Source: Ancylobacter sp. IITR112
GTDB taxonomy: Bacteria > Pseudomonadota > Alphaproteobacteria > Rhizobiales > Xanthobacteraceae
DNA: 64,000 nucleotides
Assembly: GCF_041415945.1 (NCBI RefSeq)
Contig: NZ_JBGCUS010000001.1
Coordinates: 3,410,001-3,474,000, forward strand
Direction of reading: 5' to 3'
Shown here: positions 27,767 to 37,236 of the stretch, in pieces
Layout of the letters: every line of letters begins with the position of its first letter
Position numbering within the stretch: the first letter of the stretch is position 1
Program-made: the position numbers and the translations under genes
The notes under the pieces: generated by a model
Seen by the model: only the letters and a program-made list of their open reading frames with translations
The model's database searches: none
Told to the model about the DNA's origin: nothing

Positions 27767-28585
27767 ATGCGTCGCATCATCAACTACGCCCCCCGCCCCG
27801 GCGTGCGGCTCATCCTCGCCATCCTGCCCTTCATCCTGGTGCTGGCGATCTACATGCTGGGCTCCAATGCCCGCCTCGCGGTGGAGCCGGCCGACAAGCT
27901 GATGCCGAGCTTCGCCAGCTTCTGGAACACCATGGTGCGCATGGCGACCACGGTGGACAGGGCGACGAGCCAGTATCTCCTGTGGTGGGACACCTGGCTC
28001 AGCCTGCAGCGCCTGTTCATCGGCCTCGGCATTTCCGCGGTGCTCGGCCTCGTGCTCGGCATCATCGTCGGTTTCGTGCCCTATCTGCGCGCCACCTTCG
28101 AGCCGTTCTTCGCCGCGTTTTCGCTCATTCCGCCGCTGGCGGTGCTGCCGATCCTGTTCATCCTCTTCGGCCTTGGCGAGGCCTCGAAGATCGTGCTGAT
28201 CGTGTTCGGCATCGCCCCCTTCATCATCCGCGACGTGATGCTGCGCGTCTCGGCGCTGCCGACCGAGCAGATCATCAAGGCGCAGACGCTCGGCGCCTCG
28301 ACCTGGCAGATGATCTCCGGCGTGGTGCTGCCGCAGGTGATGCCGCGCCTCATCGACTCGGTGCGGCTCTCGCTCGGCGCCGCCTGGCTGTTCGTCATCG
28401 CGGCGGAGGCCATCACCTCCGAAGGCGGGCTGGGCTACCGCATCTTCCTGGTGCGGCGCTACCTCGCCATGGATGTGATCCTTCCCTACGTCATCTGGAT
28501 CACCCTTCTCGCCTTCCTCATGGATTACGCGCTGCGCCGCCTCGCCGTCGCCGCCTATCCCTGGGACCAGATAAAGGCGGCCTGA
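27767..28585 (+). CDS. ABC transporter permease (binding-protein-dependent, SsuC/TauC-like)
   Basis: A 272-aa inner-membrane permease of the BPD_transp_1 family with about six membrane segments. The cytoplasmic coupling loop is seen in KAQTLGASTWQMISGVVLPQVMPRLIDSVR (EAA-like motif). I chose the ATG at 27767, preceded by GGAAGG, rather than the ATG 12 bases earlier, which has no ribosome site. Partner of the upstream binding protein and the immediately adjoining ATPase. Confidence 0.9.
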   Translation: MRRIINYAPRPGVRLILAILPFILVLAIYMLGSNARLAVEPADKLMPSFASFWNTMVRMATTVDRATSQYLLWWDTWLSLQRLFIGLGISAVLGLVLGIIVGFVPYLRATFEPFFAAFSLIPPLAVLPILFILFGLGEASKIVLIVFGIAPFIIRDVMLRVSALPTEQIIKAQTLGASTWQMISGVVLPQVMPRLIDSVRLSLGAAWLFVIAAEAITSEGGLGYRIFLVRRYLAMDVILPYVIWITLLAFLMDYALRRLAVAAYPWDQIKAA

Positions 28586-29434
28586 ATGACCACCATCACC
28601 TTCGAGAATGTCTGGAAGGAATATGACGAGCGCGTCGTGCTCGAACAGGTCAACCTGTCGCTCGACGACCACGAATTCCTCGTCATCATCGGCCCCTCCG
28701 GCGTCGGCAAGACCACGCTGCTGCGCATGCTGCTGTCGCAGGAGCGCCCGACGCGCGGGCGCATTCTGATCGACGGCGAGCCCATCGCCGCCGAGCCCAC
28801 CGCCGACCGGGGCGTGGTGTTCCAGCGCTATTCCGTGTTCCCGCACCGCACCGTGCTGGGCAATGTGATGATGGGCCCGCAATGGGCGGGCGCGCCCATT
28901 CTCGGCCGCTTCTTCGGCGCTCGCCGCAGGGCGCTGGAAAAGAAGGCGATGGCGTTGCTCACCCGCGTCGGCCTCGGCGAGCACGCGGACAAATACCCGG
29001 CGCAATTGTCAGGCGGCATGCAGCAGCGCCTCGCTCTGGCGCAGGCGTTGATCATGAAGCCGAAGGTGCTGCTGCTGGACGAGCCGTTCGGCGCACTCGA
29101 CCCCGGCACCCGCAAATCCATGCACGAACTGGTCGGCGAACTCTGGGAAGAGAACCGCATGACCATCGTCATGGTCACGCATGATCTGCCCGAAGCCTTC
29201 CTCCTCGGCACCCGCGTCATCGCCGTCGACAAGCGGCGCAACGACCCGCAGGCGCCGGAGCGCTTCGGTGCCAGCATCGTCTCCGATTTCGAAGCCAAGT
29301 GCCGCAGCGTGCGCGAATCCCGCCTGTTCGAGGCGGAGCGCGCGCGTGTGCGCCTCGCCCTGCTGGGCACCGCCGACACAGCCGTGGACAGCCCGTCCGT
29401 CCCGGCCTTCGAGACTGTTCTAGTGAAGGACTGA
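28586..29434 (+). CDS. ABC transporter ATP-binding protein (SsuB/TauB-like)
   Basis: A 282-aa ATPase: Walker A GPSGVGKTT, signature LSGGMQQRLALAQAL, Walker B LLLDEPFGALD, H-loop VTHD. A C-terminal extension of about 60 residues follows the nucleotide-binding domain. The ATG directly abuts the permease TGA. It energises uptake of the unknown ligand, and the next gene follows after four bases. Confidence 0.92.
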   Translation: MTTITFENVWKEYDERVVLEQVNLSLDDHEFLVIIGPSGVGKTTLLRMLLSQERPTRGRILIDGEPIAAEPTADRGVVFQRYSVFPHRTVLGNVMMGPQWAGAPILGRFFGARRRALEKKAMALLTRVGLGEHADKYPAQLSGGMQQRLALAQALIMKPKVLLLDEPFGALDPGTRKSMHELVGELWEENRMTIVMVTHDLPEAFLLGTRVIAVDKRRNDPQAPERFGASIVSDFEAKCRSVRESRLFEAERARVRLALLGTADTAVDSPSVPAFETVLVKD

Positions 29435-29438
29435 CACA

Positions 29439-30752
29439 ATGGCCGACAAGCGCTTCCACCTCGCCTGGTTCATGAACTTCACGCCCGACGAATGGCGCGA
29501 ACCCTTCGGCCAGGGCGGCAATCCGTGGGACGGCCGGTTCTATATCGAGATGGCCCAGGCGATGGAGCGCGCCTGCTTCGATCTGATCATGATCGAAGAC
29601 AAGCTGATGGTGCCGGAGACCTATGGCGGCTCGCGCGATCTCTCGCTGAAGCACGCCATGATGGTGCCGAAGGCGGATCCCGCGCCGCTGGCGGTGGCCA
29701 TGGGCATGGCGACGCAGCATCTCGGCGTCGTCGCCACCATGTCGACCATGGCCTACCCGCCCTTCATGCTGGCGCGCCTGTCCTCCACCATCGACAGCCT
29801 CACCAAGGGCCGTTTCGGCTGGAACGTCGTCACCTCGGCTGAGGATCTGATGGCGAAGAATTTCGGCATGGACAAGCTGCCTCCGCGCGAGGACCGCTAC
29901 GCCATGGCCGAGGAATACATGGAAGTCTGCGACAAGCTGTTCAACAGCTGGGAGCCGGACGCCGTGGTGCTGGACCGCAAGAACGGCATCTATGCCGATG
30001 GCTCCAAGGTCCACACCATCGACCACAAGGGCACCTATTACCAGGTGCGCGGGCCGCTCAACACCGTGCCCTCGCCGCAGCGCCGCCCGGTCTATCTGCA
30101 GGCCGGCGCCTCGCCGCGCGGGCGCGACTTCGCCGCCCGCTATGCCGACGCCATCGTCTCGGTCGCCAATGGCGTTGAGGGCATGAAGGCGTTCCGCGCC
30201 GACATCCGCGCCCGCGCCGAGGCCATCGGCCGCAACCCCGACGACATCAAGGTGTTCTTCTGCATCTGCCCGAGTCTGGGCGAGACGGAAGCGGAAGCGC
30301 GCGCCCGCTACGAGAACGTCACCATGTCGGACAATTTCGTCACCGACGTGCTGATCTCCATCTCCGCCATCACCGAGATCGACTTCTCAAAATACGACCT
30401 CGACAAGCCTCTGCCGGAAAAGCTCGTCACCAACGGCGAATCCGGCACGCTCGACAAGTTCCAGCAATGGGGCTCGGGCAAGACGCTGCGCGAGCTCGCG
30501 GCCTCGGGCGGCGGCGGCCTCGTCTCCTCCATGGAACTGATCGGCACTCCGGCGCAGGTCGCCGACAAGATGGGCGAGGCGATGGCCGAGGTTGGTGGCG
30601 ACGGCTTCCTCATCACCACGCCGGTGCTGCGGGTCTCCCGCCGCTACATCGCCGAGATCTGCGACGGGCTGGTGCCGGAGCTGCAGGCCCGCGGCCTCGT
30701 GCGCACCGAATACAAGCACCAATTGCTGCGCGACAATCTGCGCGAGTTCTGA
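29439..30752 (+). CDS. LLM class flavin-dependent monooxygenase (NtaA/SnaA/DszA family)
   Basis: A 437-aa bacterial luciferase-like, reduced-FMN-dependent monooxygenase. The start HLAWFMNFTPDEWREPF and the blocks WDGRFYIEMAQAMERACFD, FGWNVVTSAEDLMAKNFG and RRPVYLQAGASPRGRDFAARYAD are characteristic of the nitrilotriacetate monooxygenase/DszA group, which attacks C-N or C-S bonds. It is not RutA, which is shorter and differs throughout. It lies four bases after the ATPase gene with AAGGA upstream, so it belongs to the uptake operon, and the downstream RutF-type reductase would supply FMNH2. Substrate unknown. Confidence 0.92.
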   Translation: MADKRFHLAWFMNFTPDEWREPFGQGGNPWDGRFYIEMAQAMERACFDLIMIEDKLMVPETYGGSRDLSLKHAMMVPKADPAPLAVAMGMATQHLGVVATMSTMAYPPFMLARLSSTIDSLTKGRFGWNVVTSAEDLMAKNFGMDKLPPREDRYAMAEEYMEVCDKLFNSWEPDAVVLDRKNGIYADGSKVHTIDHKGTYYQVRGPLNTVPSPQRRPVYLQAGASPRGRDFAARYADAIVSVANGVEGMKAFRADIRARAEAIGRNPDDIKVFFCICPSLGETEAEARARYENVTMSDNFVTDVLISISAITEIDFSKYDLDKPLPEKLVTNGESGTLDKFQQWGSGKTLRELAASGGGGLVSSMELIGTPAQVADKMGEAMAEVGGDGFLITTPVLRVSRRYIAEICDGLVPELQARGLVRTEYKHQLLRDNLREF

Positions 30753-30826
30753 CCCGCGCGAGCCAATGGGGCGCGGATTCCCCGCGCCCCGGGTGCCGGC
30801 CTTCATCCGGCAGGAAGGAGAAGGGC

Positions 30827-31369
30827 ATGTCCCCCCCGTGCTCGCCGCTCGACGGCGCTCCCGATAATGGTCCGCCGCCGGTGACGCGGCAGGGCTTCCG
30901 CAACGCCATGGCCCGCCTCGGCGCGGCGGTGAACATCGTCACCACAGACGGGCCGGGCGGTCGCCACGGCTTCACCGCCTCTGCGGTGTGCTCGGTCACT
31001 GACAGCCCGCCGACCCTGCTGGTGTGCCTCAACAAGGGTTCCTCCGCCGCCCCTCCCGTGCACGCCAATGGCGTCGTCTGCATCAACACGCTGGCGGCGG
31101 GGCACGAGCCGCTGTCCAACCTGTTCGGCGGCCGCACCCCGCCGGAGGAGCGCTTCGCCAGCGGCAACTGGCGGGCCGCCGTCACGGGCGCACCCCTGCT
31201 GGAGGGAGCGGTCGTCGCCTTCGACTGCCGCATCGTTCGCACCGTCGAGGTCGGCACCCATGACGTGCTGTTCTGCGAGGTGGTCGGCGTCGCCGAAGGC
31301 GGCTCGCATGAGAGCCTGATCTATTACAGCCGCCGCTACCACACGCTGTCCGGCCCCACCGACGACTGA
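30827..31369 (+). CDS. rutF: RutF-type NADH:FMN oxidoreductase
   Basis: A 180-aa flavin reductase. The stretches MARLGAAVNIVTTDGP, GFTASAVCSVTDSPPTLLVCLN, LSNLFGGRTP and VGTHDVLFCEV match E. coli RutF almost word for word. RutF delivers reduced FMN to the pyrimidine monooxygenase RutA; here the partner is the NtaA-type monooxygenase 74 bases upstream, since no rutA or other rut gene is in view. The ATG at 30827 follows AGGAAGGAGAAGG. It converges with the purine operon, leaving a 21-base gap. Confidence 0.92.
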   Translation: MSPPCSPLDGAPDNGPPPVTRQGFRNAMARLGAAVNIVTTDGPGGRHGFTASAVCSVTDSPPTLLVCLNKGSSAAPPVHANGVVCINTLAAGHEPLSNLFGGRTPPEERFASGNWRAAVTGAPLLEGAVVAFDCRIVRTVEVGTHDVLFCEVVGVAEGGSHESLIYYSRRYHTLSGPTDD

Positions 31370-31390
31370 GGCGCGCTCAAGGCGCGCCGC

Positions 31391-32293
31391 TCAGCTCCCG
31401 CGATAGGTGGAATAGCTCCACGGCGTCACCACCAGCGGCACATGATAGTGCCCCTCCGGCTCGGCGATGCCGAAGCGGATTGGAACCGTGTCGAGAAAGG
31501 CCGGGCCGGTCAGGCCCGCCCCCGGCAAATCGAGCCCGCGTGCGGCGAAATAGGCGCCGACATGGAACACCAGCTCATAGCGCCCCGCCCGCAGCGGCGC
31601 GCCGGAGATCAGTGGCGCATCGGTGCGTCCGTCCGCATTGGTCACCGCTTCGGTGAGAAGCGCCCGCGCGCTGGCTCCCACCTCGTAAAGCTCCACCCGC
31701 ACGCCCTGCGCTGGTCCACCTCTATGGGTGTCGAGCACATGTGTGGACAGGCGGCCGAACACGTTGGGCTGACCCGTCCCCACCACGCGCTCCACCAGCC
31801 GCAGCGCGGTGATATGGCCGATTTCGACCAGGGCGGCGGCGAGTTCCTCCTCCCGCTTGTGCAGTAGCCGCGCGTCGAAGGCGTCGAGCAATGCGTCGCG
31901 CGTCTGCCGCCGCACACAGATGACGAAGGGAAAGCCGAAGCGGGCGTGATAGGCGGCGTTCAGCCGCTCGAATCGCGTGAATTCGGCCTCGGACAGCCGG
32001 TCCAGCCCCAGCCCCGCCTGTTCGGACACCGAAGCTGGGGCGATATCGCCGGCCCGTGCCGCCTTTCCCGCCAGATCGGGATGCGCCGCCACGAACGCGA
32101 TGCGCTCCGCCTCCGGCCGCGCCCACACCGCCGCCATCAGCGCCTCGTGCAACGCCGTCACCGTGGCGAAGGGCGCATGGGCGAAGGCGGCTTCCGCCAC
32201 CCAGGGCGCGTGCTCGAAAATGCCGTCCAGCGCGGCAATGAAGCCGTCGCGGTCGAGCGTGTTCAGCGTGTCGAGGGAGACGGGATGCGTCAC
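31391..32293 (-). CDS. bifunctional OHCU decarboxylase / 5-hydroxyisourate hydrolase (UraD-UraH fusion)
   Basis: A 300-aa fusion catalysing the last two steps to (S)-allantoin. The N-terminal half (about 1-165) is 2-oxo-4-hydroxy-4-carboxy-5-ureidoimidazoline decarboxylase with the catalytic His71 in [11 protein letters not shown]. The C-terminal half (about 182-300) is the transthyretin-like hydrolase with [11 protein letters not shown], an Arg in PIRFGI, GHYHVPL and the terminal tetrapeptide YRGS. The domain order equals that of plant allantoin synthase. It starts with GTG overlapping the guanine deaminase stop (GTGA) and is the last gene of the purine operon. Many bacteria keep these as two genes. 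Confidence 0.94.
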   Translation of the reverse strand: MTHPVSLDTLNTLDRDGFIAALDGIFEHAPWVAEAAFAHAPFATVTALHEALMAAVWARPEAERIAFVAAHPDLAGKAARAGDIAPASVSEQAGLGLDRLSEAEFTRFERLNAAYHARFGFPFVICVRRQTRDALLDAFDARLLHKREEELAAALVEIGHITALRLVERVVGTGQPNVFGRLSTHVLDTHRGGPAQGVRVELYEVGASARALLTEAVTNADGRTDAPLISGAPLRAGRYELVFHVGAYFAARGLDLPGAGLTGPAFLDTVPIRFGIAEPEGHYHVPLVVTPWSYSTYRGS

Positions 32294-33654
32294 GGTTGCT
32301 CCTCACCATGCACGGGCCGGAACGCATCGCCCGGCCGGTCGCGGTCGTAGACGGGCCGGCCGGCGACATAGGTGGCGCGCACGGCCCGGTCGTCGCCGAG
32401 CGTCATCAGGAGAAACAGCACTTCCTCCATCGAGGCGCAATAGCCGGCGCGGAACGCCATGAACGGGGTCGCCTTCGGGTCGAGCACGCAGATATCGGCC
32501 TCCATCCCCGGCGCCAGCCGGCCGACGCGGTCCTCCAGTCCGAGCGCCCGCGCCCCGCCTGATGTGGCGAGATAGAAGCCCTGCACCGCATCGAGCTTCT
32601 GCCCGACCATGGCCGCGACCTTGTACGCCTCGTTCAGCGTCTGCAATTGCGACAGCGAGGTGCCGCCGCCAACATCGGTGCCGAGTCCGACCTTCACCGG
32701 CCGGCGGGGGTCCACCGCCTCGAACAGGCGGAACAAGCCGCTGCCGAGAAAGAGGTTGGAGGTCGGGCAATGCGCCAGCGCCGCTCCCGCCTGGTGACAG
32801 GTGCAGAAATCGGCCTCATGCAGATGTATGCCATGGCCGAACATGGAACGCGGCCCCACCAGCCCGGCCTGGGCATAGACATCGAGATAGGAGGCGCGCG
32901 CGGGGAAAAGCTCCCGCACCCATTCGATTTCGGCCGGATTCTCGCACAGATGCGTCTGCAGGAAGAGGCCGTCGCGTGTCTTCAGCAACGCCCCGGCGGC
33001 GTCGAGCTGCGCCTCGGTCGAGGTCGGCGCGAAGCGCGGGGTGACGCAGTAGAGCGCCCGCCCCCGCCCGTGCCAGCGCTCGATCAAAGCGAGGCTCTCG
33101 TCATAGCCGCGCTGGGCCGTATCCAGCAAAGCCGCCGGCGCGTGGCGATCCATCAGCACTTTGCCGGCTATCATCCGCGCATCGAACCGCGCCGCTTCGG
33201 TGAAGAAGGCGTCCACCGATGACGGATGGACCGTGCAGTAGACCATCGCCGTCGTCGTGCCGGCGCGCAGCAATTCGCGCAGGAACAGATGCGCCACCCG
33301 CCCGGCATGGCCGGAATCGGCGAAGCTCATCTCGGCGGGGAAGGTGTAGGTCTCCAGCCATTCCAGCAATTGCGTGCCGAAGGCGCCGATCACCTGCATC
33401 TGCGGATAATGCACATGCGCGTCGATGAAACCGGGCACGAGGAGATGGCCGGGAAAATGCTCCACCGCCACGCCCTCGGGCAGCGTGTCGCTGAGTTCCG
33501 CATAGGGGCCGAAGGCGGCGATCCGCCCGTCCTCGATGACGATGAGCGCGTCGTCATGGGTGATGAGGCAGCCGCGCGAGGGCTGCTCGAACGGATTGCC
33601 CGCCAGCGTCGCCGCCGGCCCGCGCAGCACCCGCGATTGAAGGCTCCCGCTCAT
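32290..33654 (-). CDS. guaD: guanine deaminase
   Basis: Converts guanine to xanthine and ammonia. A 454-aa amidohydrolase-fold protein with zinc ligands visible in [10 protein letters not shown], the His of [19 protein letters not shown] and the Asp of [11 protein letters not shown], plus the GuaD-typical [21 protein letters not shown]. It overlaps both neighbours by four bases, which indicates translational coupling with the dehydrogenase and the UraD-UraH fusion. Its product is the substrate expected for the next enzyme. Confidence 0.96.
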   Translation of the reverse strand: MSGSLQSRVLRGPAATLAGNPFEQPSRGCLITHDDALIVIEDGRIAAFGPYAELSDTLPEGVAVEHFPGHLLVPGFIDAHVHYPQMQVIGAFGTQLLEWLETYTFPAEMSFADSGHAGRVAHLFLRELLRAGTTTAMVYCTVHPSSVDAFFTEAARFDARMIAGKVLMDRHAPAALLDTAQRGYDESLALIERWHGRGRALYCVTPRFAPTSTEAQLDAAGALLKTRDGLFLQTHLCENPAEIEWVRELFPARASYLDVYAQAGLVGPRSMFGHGIHLHEADFCTCHQAGAALAHCPTSNLFLGSGLFRLFEAVDPRRPVKVGLGTDVGGGTSLSQLQTLNEAYKVAAMVGQKLDAVQGFYLATSGGARALGLEDRVGRLAPGMEADICVLDPKATPFMAFRAGYCASMEEVLFLLMTLGDDRAVRATYVAGRPVYDRDRPGDAFRPVHGEEQP

Positions 33655-36377
33655 GACGCCGCCTCTTCCGCCATCTGGGCGGGCAGCAGTGCGTAGAGTT
33701 CATCCGCCACGAAGGGCGTCGCGCGCAACCGCACGCCGGTGGCGTCGAAGATCGCATTGGCGAGCGCCGCCGCCACCGGATTGAACGGGCTTTCGCTCAT
33801 CGACTTCGCTCCCATAGGACCGATGGAGTCATAGGTTTCGGCGAAGAACACCTGCGTGCGCCGCACATCGGCGAAGGCGGGGATATGGTAGCCGCGAAAG
33901 CTGGCATTGGTCACCGCCCCCTGATCGTCCATGATCAGCCGCTCATAGAGCGCGGCGCCGATCGCCTGCGCCACGCCGCCTTCCACCTGGCCGCGGCACT
34001 GCATCGGGTTGACCACCGTGCCGGCATCCGCGGCATGGAGGGAGCGCAGAATGCGGATTTCGCCGGTGCGCCCATGCACCGCGACCTCGAAGCCCTGCAC
34101 ATTGAACGCCACCGAACGCGGACTGCCCGCCGCGTCGCCCAAGGCCTCCAGCGGCGCCAGCGCGGCGAGGGCGATCCGCCTCTCGCCCGCCACCACCGCC
34201 TCGCCCTCGATCCGGCAGTCGCCCGCCGGCACATCCAGCCGGGCGGCCGCGGCCTCGCGGATGAGCGCCGCCAAACGCGCCGCCGCCGCCTGCGTCGCGC
34301 TGCCGGCCACCACCGTACCGGTCGAACCGTAAGCGCCGGTGTCGTGGTCGACATGGGCGGTGTCGGACTGGCGCACGCTAATCTGCCCCGGGCGGGCGCT
34401 GAGCAGCGTGGCAGCGATCTGCACATGCACGGTGGTGGTGCCGTTGCCGAATTCCGCCGTGCCGGTGCGCAGCTCGTAGGTGCCGTCGGGCGTCAGCATC
34501 AGCCGCGTCTGCGCGACATGGCCGCGCGGGGGAATGGTGTCGATCATGGCTGCCGCGATGCCGCGCCCGACCTGCCACTCCGCGCCCAGCAGTGTCGGCA
34601 GCGGCCCGGCCAGTTCGGCCTCCACCCGGTCGAGGCACTGGTCGAGCCCGTAGCTGCCCATCTCGACATCGTGGTGCGGCGGACCGGACGACACCATCGC
34701 ATCGCCCGGCCGCACCATGTTCAGCCGCCGCAGCGCGACGGGGTCCATGCCGAGCTTGTGCGCCAGCTCGTCTATGGCCGATTCCACGGCGAAAACGGTC
34801 TGGCTCAGCCCATAGCCGCGAAAGGCACCGCTGGGCAGGGAATGGGTGTAGACCGACCAGCCTTCCACCCGCTTGTTCGGGCAGTTATAGAGCGCGACGC
34901 TCTCTCCCGAACCGTGGAACAGCACACCCGCCGCATGGTTGCCATAGGCGCCGGTGTTCAGCAGCATGCGCATGGAGAAGGCGGTCAGCCGCCCGTCCCG
35001 CGTCGCGCCGAGCGTCACCGTCACCTTCATCGGATGGCGGCTGGTGGAAGCGGCGAACTGCTCTTCGCGGGTATATTCCAGCTTGACCGGCCGCCCGGTT
35101 TTCAGCACCGCCAGCGCCACGATGTCCTCGGTCAGCATTTCCTGCTTGCCGCCGAAGCCGCCGCCGACCCGTTCCGCGAAGACCCGCACGCTCTCGCGCG
35201 GCAGGTCGTAAAGGGCGGCCAGCGCGTCACGGGTGAGGAAGGGCGTCTGGGTGGAACTGCGGATCACCAGCCGCCCCTCGGCGTCACGCCAGCCAATGCA
35301 GCCATGGGTTTCGAGATGGGCGTGCTGGACGCGCTGGCTCTCATAGGTCGCCGTGTGGATCACATCGGCCTCGTCCAGCCCGGCGGCGATGTCCCCCACC
35401 CCGCCCGCCAGCGCGGCGGCGATGTTGCGGGAGGCCTCCGCGATGCGGCTCTCCGGCCCTTTGTCCCCATGCACCAGCGGCGCGCCGGGCGCCATGGCAT
35501 CCTCGGGGTCGAAAACCGCCGGCAGCAGCTCATAGTCCACGCGGATCGCGGCGCATCCGGCCTCTCCCGCGGCTTCGCTCACCGCCACCACGGCGGCCAC
35601 GCGCTGGCCGACATGGCGCACCACCGCGTCGAGCACGCGGGTGTCGTCGGCATCGTCGGTGGCGTGGTGGTGACGCGCGGAGGAGAACAACCGTGACGGC
35701 GCGTCCTCATGCGTCAGCACGGCCACCACCCCCGGAAGGGCCAGCGCCGCCGCCGTGTCGATGGCACGGATGCGCGCGTGCGGATGCGGCGAGCGCAGCA
35801 GCTTCATGTGCAGCAGCCCCGCCAGCTCGCCCTCCGGCGCCACATCCATGGTGTAGCGCGCGGCCCCGGTGACGATGGCCGGCCCGGCCGGCGCGGCCAC
35901 GGAGCAGCCCACGCGGCCCTGCCGCGCGTCGGCCTCCACCGTCGCGATCCCGGCCACCGCATCGGCGATGGCGGCATAGCCGGTGCAGCGGCACAGATTG
36001 CCCTTGAGCGCGTCCGGCAGGTCCGCGCGCTGGCCCTGGTCGAGCGCGGCTGACGTCATCACCATGCCGGCGGTGCAGAAGCCGCACTGGAATCCCTGTG
36101 CCTTCAGGAAGGCCTCCTGCACCGGGTGCAGACCCTCGCCCTCGCACGTCGCCGCCAGCCCTTCAATGGTGGTAACGGCGCGCCCCTCGGCACGGAAGGC
36201 GGGCGTGACACAGCTATGCACCGGCCGGCCGTCGAGATGCACCGTGCAGGCGCCGCAATCGCCGGCATCGCACCCCTTCTTCACCCCGAACCAGCCCAAT
36301 TCCCGCATCAGGGTGCGCAGGCACTGGCCCGGCCGCGCCTCGGTCTCGATCGCCTGGCCATTGACGCTCAGCCTCAC
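33651..36377 (-). CDS. xanthine dehydrogenase-type fused 2Fe-2S/molybdopterin subunit (XdhD-like)
   Basis: A 908-aa protein joining the small FeS subunit to the large molybdopterin subunit, the architecture of E. coli XdhD. Plant-type 2Fe-2S cysteines are at 36, 41, 44 and 56; the second cluster uses C98, C101, C129 and C131. The molybdenum part shows [15 protein letters not shown] and, near the C-terminus, [12 protein letters not shown] with the presumed catalytic Glu. It starts with GTG overlapping the FAD-subunit stop (GTGA). With the FAD subunit it should hydroxylate xanthine or hypoxanthine to urate; the fused form leaves some doubt about purine specificity. An XdhC-type cofactor-insertion chaperone is not in the window. 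Confidence 0.9.
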   Translation of the reverse strand: MRLSVNGQAIETEARPGQCLRTLMRELGWFGVKKGCDAGDCGACTVHLDGRPVHSCVTPAFRAEGRAVTTIEGLAATCEGEGLHPVQEAFLKAQGFQCGFCTAGMVMTSAALDQGQRADLPDALKGNLCRCTGYAAIADAVAGIATVEADARQGRVGCSVAAPAGPAIVTGAARYTMDVAPEGELAGLLHMKLLRSPHPHARIRAIDTAAALALPGVVAVLTHEDAPSRLFSSARHHHATDDADDTRVLDAVVRHVGQRVAAVVAVSEAAGEAGCAAIRVDYELLPAVFDPEDAMAPGAPLVHGDKGPESRIAEASRNIAAALAGGVGDIAAGLDEADVIHTATYESQRVQHAHLETHGCIGWRDAEGRLVIRSSTQTPFLTRDALAALYDLPRESVRVFAERVGGGFGGKQEMLTEDIVALAVLKTGRPVKLEYTREEQFAASTSRHPMKVTVTLGATRDGRLTAFSMRMLLNTGAYGNHAAGVLFHGSGESVALYNCPNKRVEGWSVYTHSLPSGAFRGYGLSQTVFAVESAIDELAHKLGMDPVALRRLNMVRPGDAMVSSGPPHHDVEMGSYGLDQCLDRVEAELAGPLPTLLGAEWQVGRGIAAAMIDTIPPRGHVAQTRLMLTPDGTYELRTGTAEFGNGTTTVHVQIAATLLSARPGQISVRQSDTAHVDHDTGAYGSTGTVVAGSATQAAAARLAALIREAAAARLDVPAGDCRIEGEAVVAGERRIALAALAPLEALGDAAGSPRSVAFNVQGFEVAVHGRTGEIRILRSLHAADAGTVVNPMQCRGQVEGGVAQAIGAALYERLIMDDQGAVTNASFRGYHIPAFADVRRTQVFFAETYDSIGPMGAKSMSESPFNPVAAALANAIFDATGVRLRATPFVADELYALLPAQMAEEAAS

Positions 36378-37207
36378 GCGCGCCCCTCATCCCGTTGGTC
36401 CAGTTCGTCGCGGATCTCCTGCGCCAGCAGGTGAGTCATGTGGCGCCGCCAGTCCGGCCGGCCGTGCATGTCGTCATAATAGAGCGACTGAGGGATCGCC
36501 GCTGCCAGCCGCGCGGCGAGGCCGGCGGAGCTTGGCACAGCGGGAAAGGCGATTTCCACCGGCCGCCTTGTGGCGGCGGTCACGGTGAGCGCGAAGCCGC
36601 CATCGTCCGCGCGCGTGCCGATCAGCAGCACGCCGGAACGCCCCAGCGGGGTGAGCGACGCGCGGCGGAAGGCCGCCCGGCGGCGCAGCGCCGCCGCCGG
36701 CAGCTCCACCGAGCGCAGCACCTCACCCGGCGCCAGCGCCACCTCGCGCGGGCCGCGCACAAGATCGGCGACCCGCGCGCGCCGCTCGGCGCCGTCCGGT
36801 CCCCAGACAATGCCCTCGCCCTCCAGCGCGACCGCGAGCGAGATCATCGGCCCGGCGGGCAGGCCGAGGCAGATATTGCCGCCCACCGTCGCCGTGTTCC
36901 AGATCTTGAACGAGGCGAGGAAGGAGCGGCAGCACGCCCGGATGAGGCTGGCCGCCCGCCACGCCACCGGCGGCTCGAAACCGTTCAGTTCGGCGACGGT
37001 GCAGGTGGCGGAAATGCTCAGCCCGTCCGCCCCGGCGCGGAAAGGCTCCCAGCCGAGCCCGGCGAGATCGACGAGCCGCCGTACCGAAGGCTGCGGCTCG
37101 GAGAACAGCCAGGTGCCGCCACCCACCACCGCGTCGCCCCCGCGCGCGGCCGGAAGCTCCGCCCGTACGCGCGGTCGCAGCACTTCGGTGACCCCGTTCA
37201 AGTCCAT
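36374..37207 (-). CDS. FAD-binding subunit of the xanthine dehydrogenase-type enzyme (YgfM-like)
   Basis: A 277-aa CO dehydrogenase flavoprotein-type subunit. The FAD contacts are in [22 protein letters not shown] (residues 27-48) and [17 protein letters not shown]. It passes electrons from the FeS clusters of the next gene's product to NAD+ or another acceptor. The pairing of a short FAD subunit with a fused FeS-Mo subunit copies E. coli ygfM-xdhD. An AGGGATCAGG ribosome site precedes the ATG at 37207; uricase ends 29 bases upstream. Confidence 0.9.
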   Translation of the reverse strand: MDLNGVTEVLRPRVRAELPAARGGDAVVGGGTWLFSEPQPSVRRLVDLAGLGWEPFRAGADGLSISATCTVAELNGFEPPVAWRAASLIRACCRSFLASFKIWNTATVGGNICLGLPAGPMISLAVALEGEGIVWGPDGAERRARVADLVRGPREVALAPGEVLRSVELPAAALRRRAAFRRASLTPLGRSGVLLIGTRADDGGFALTVTAATRRPVEIAFPAVPSSAGLAARLAAAIPQSLYYDDMHGRPDWRRHMTHLLAQEIRDELDQRDEGRA

Positions 37208-37236
37208 GCCTGATCCCTGCGGCCGTTGCTGCCCGC

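Noticed and set aside
26918..29005. A 695-codon open frame on the minus strand through the ABC operon
   Set aside because: It is a shadow of the binding protein, permease and ATPase genes; no domain is recognisable.
29439..30752. Naming the monooxygenase RutA because RutF follows
   Set aside because: Its length and all diagnostic stretches match the NtaA/SnaA/DszA group, and no other rut gene is near.
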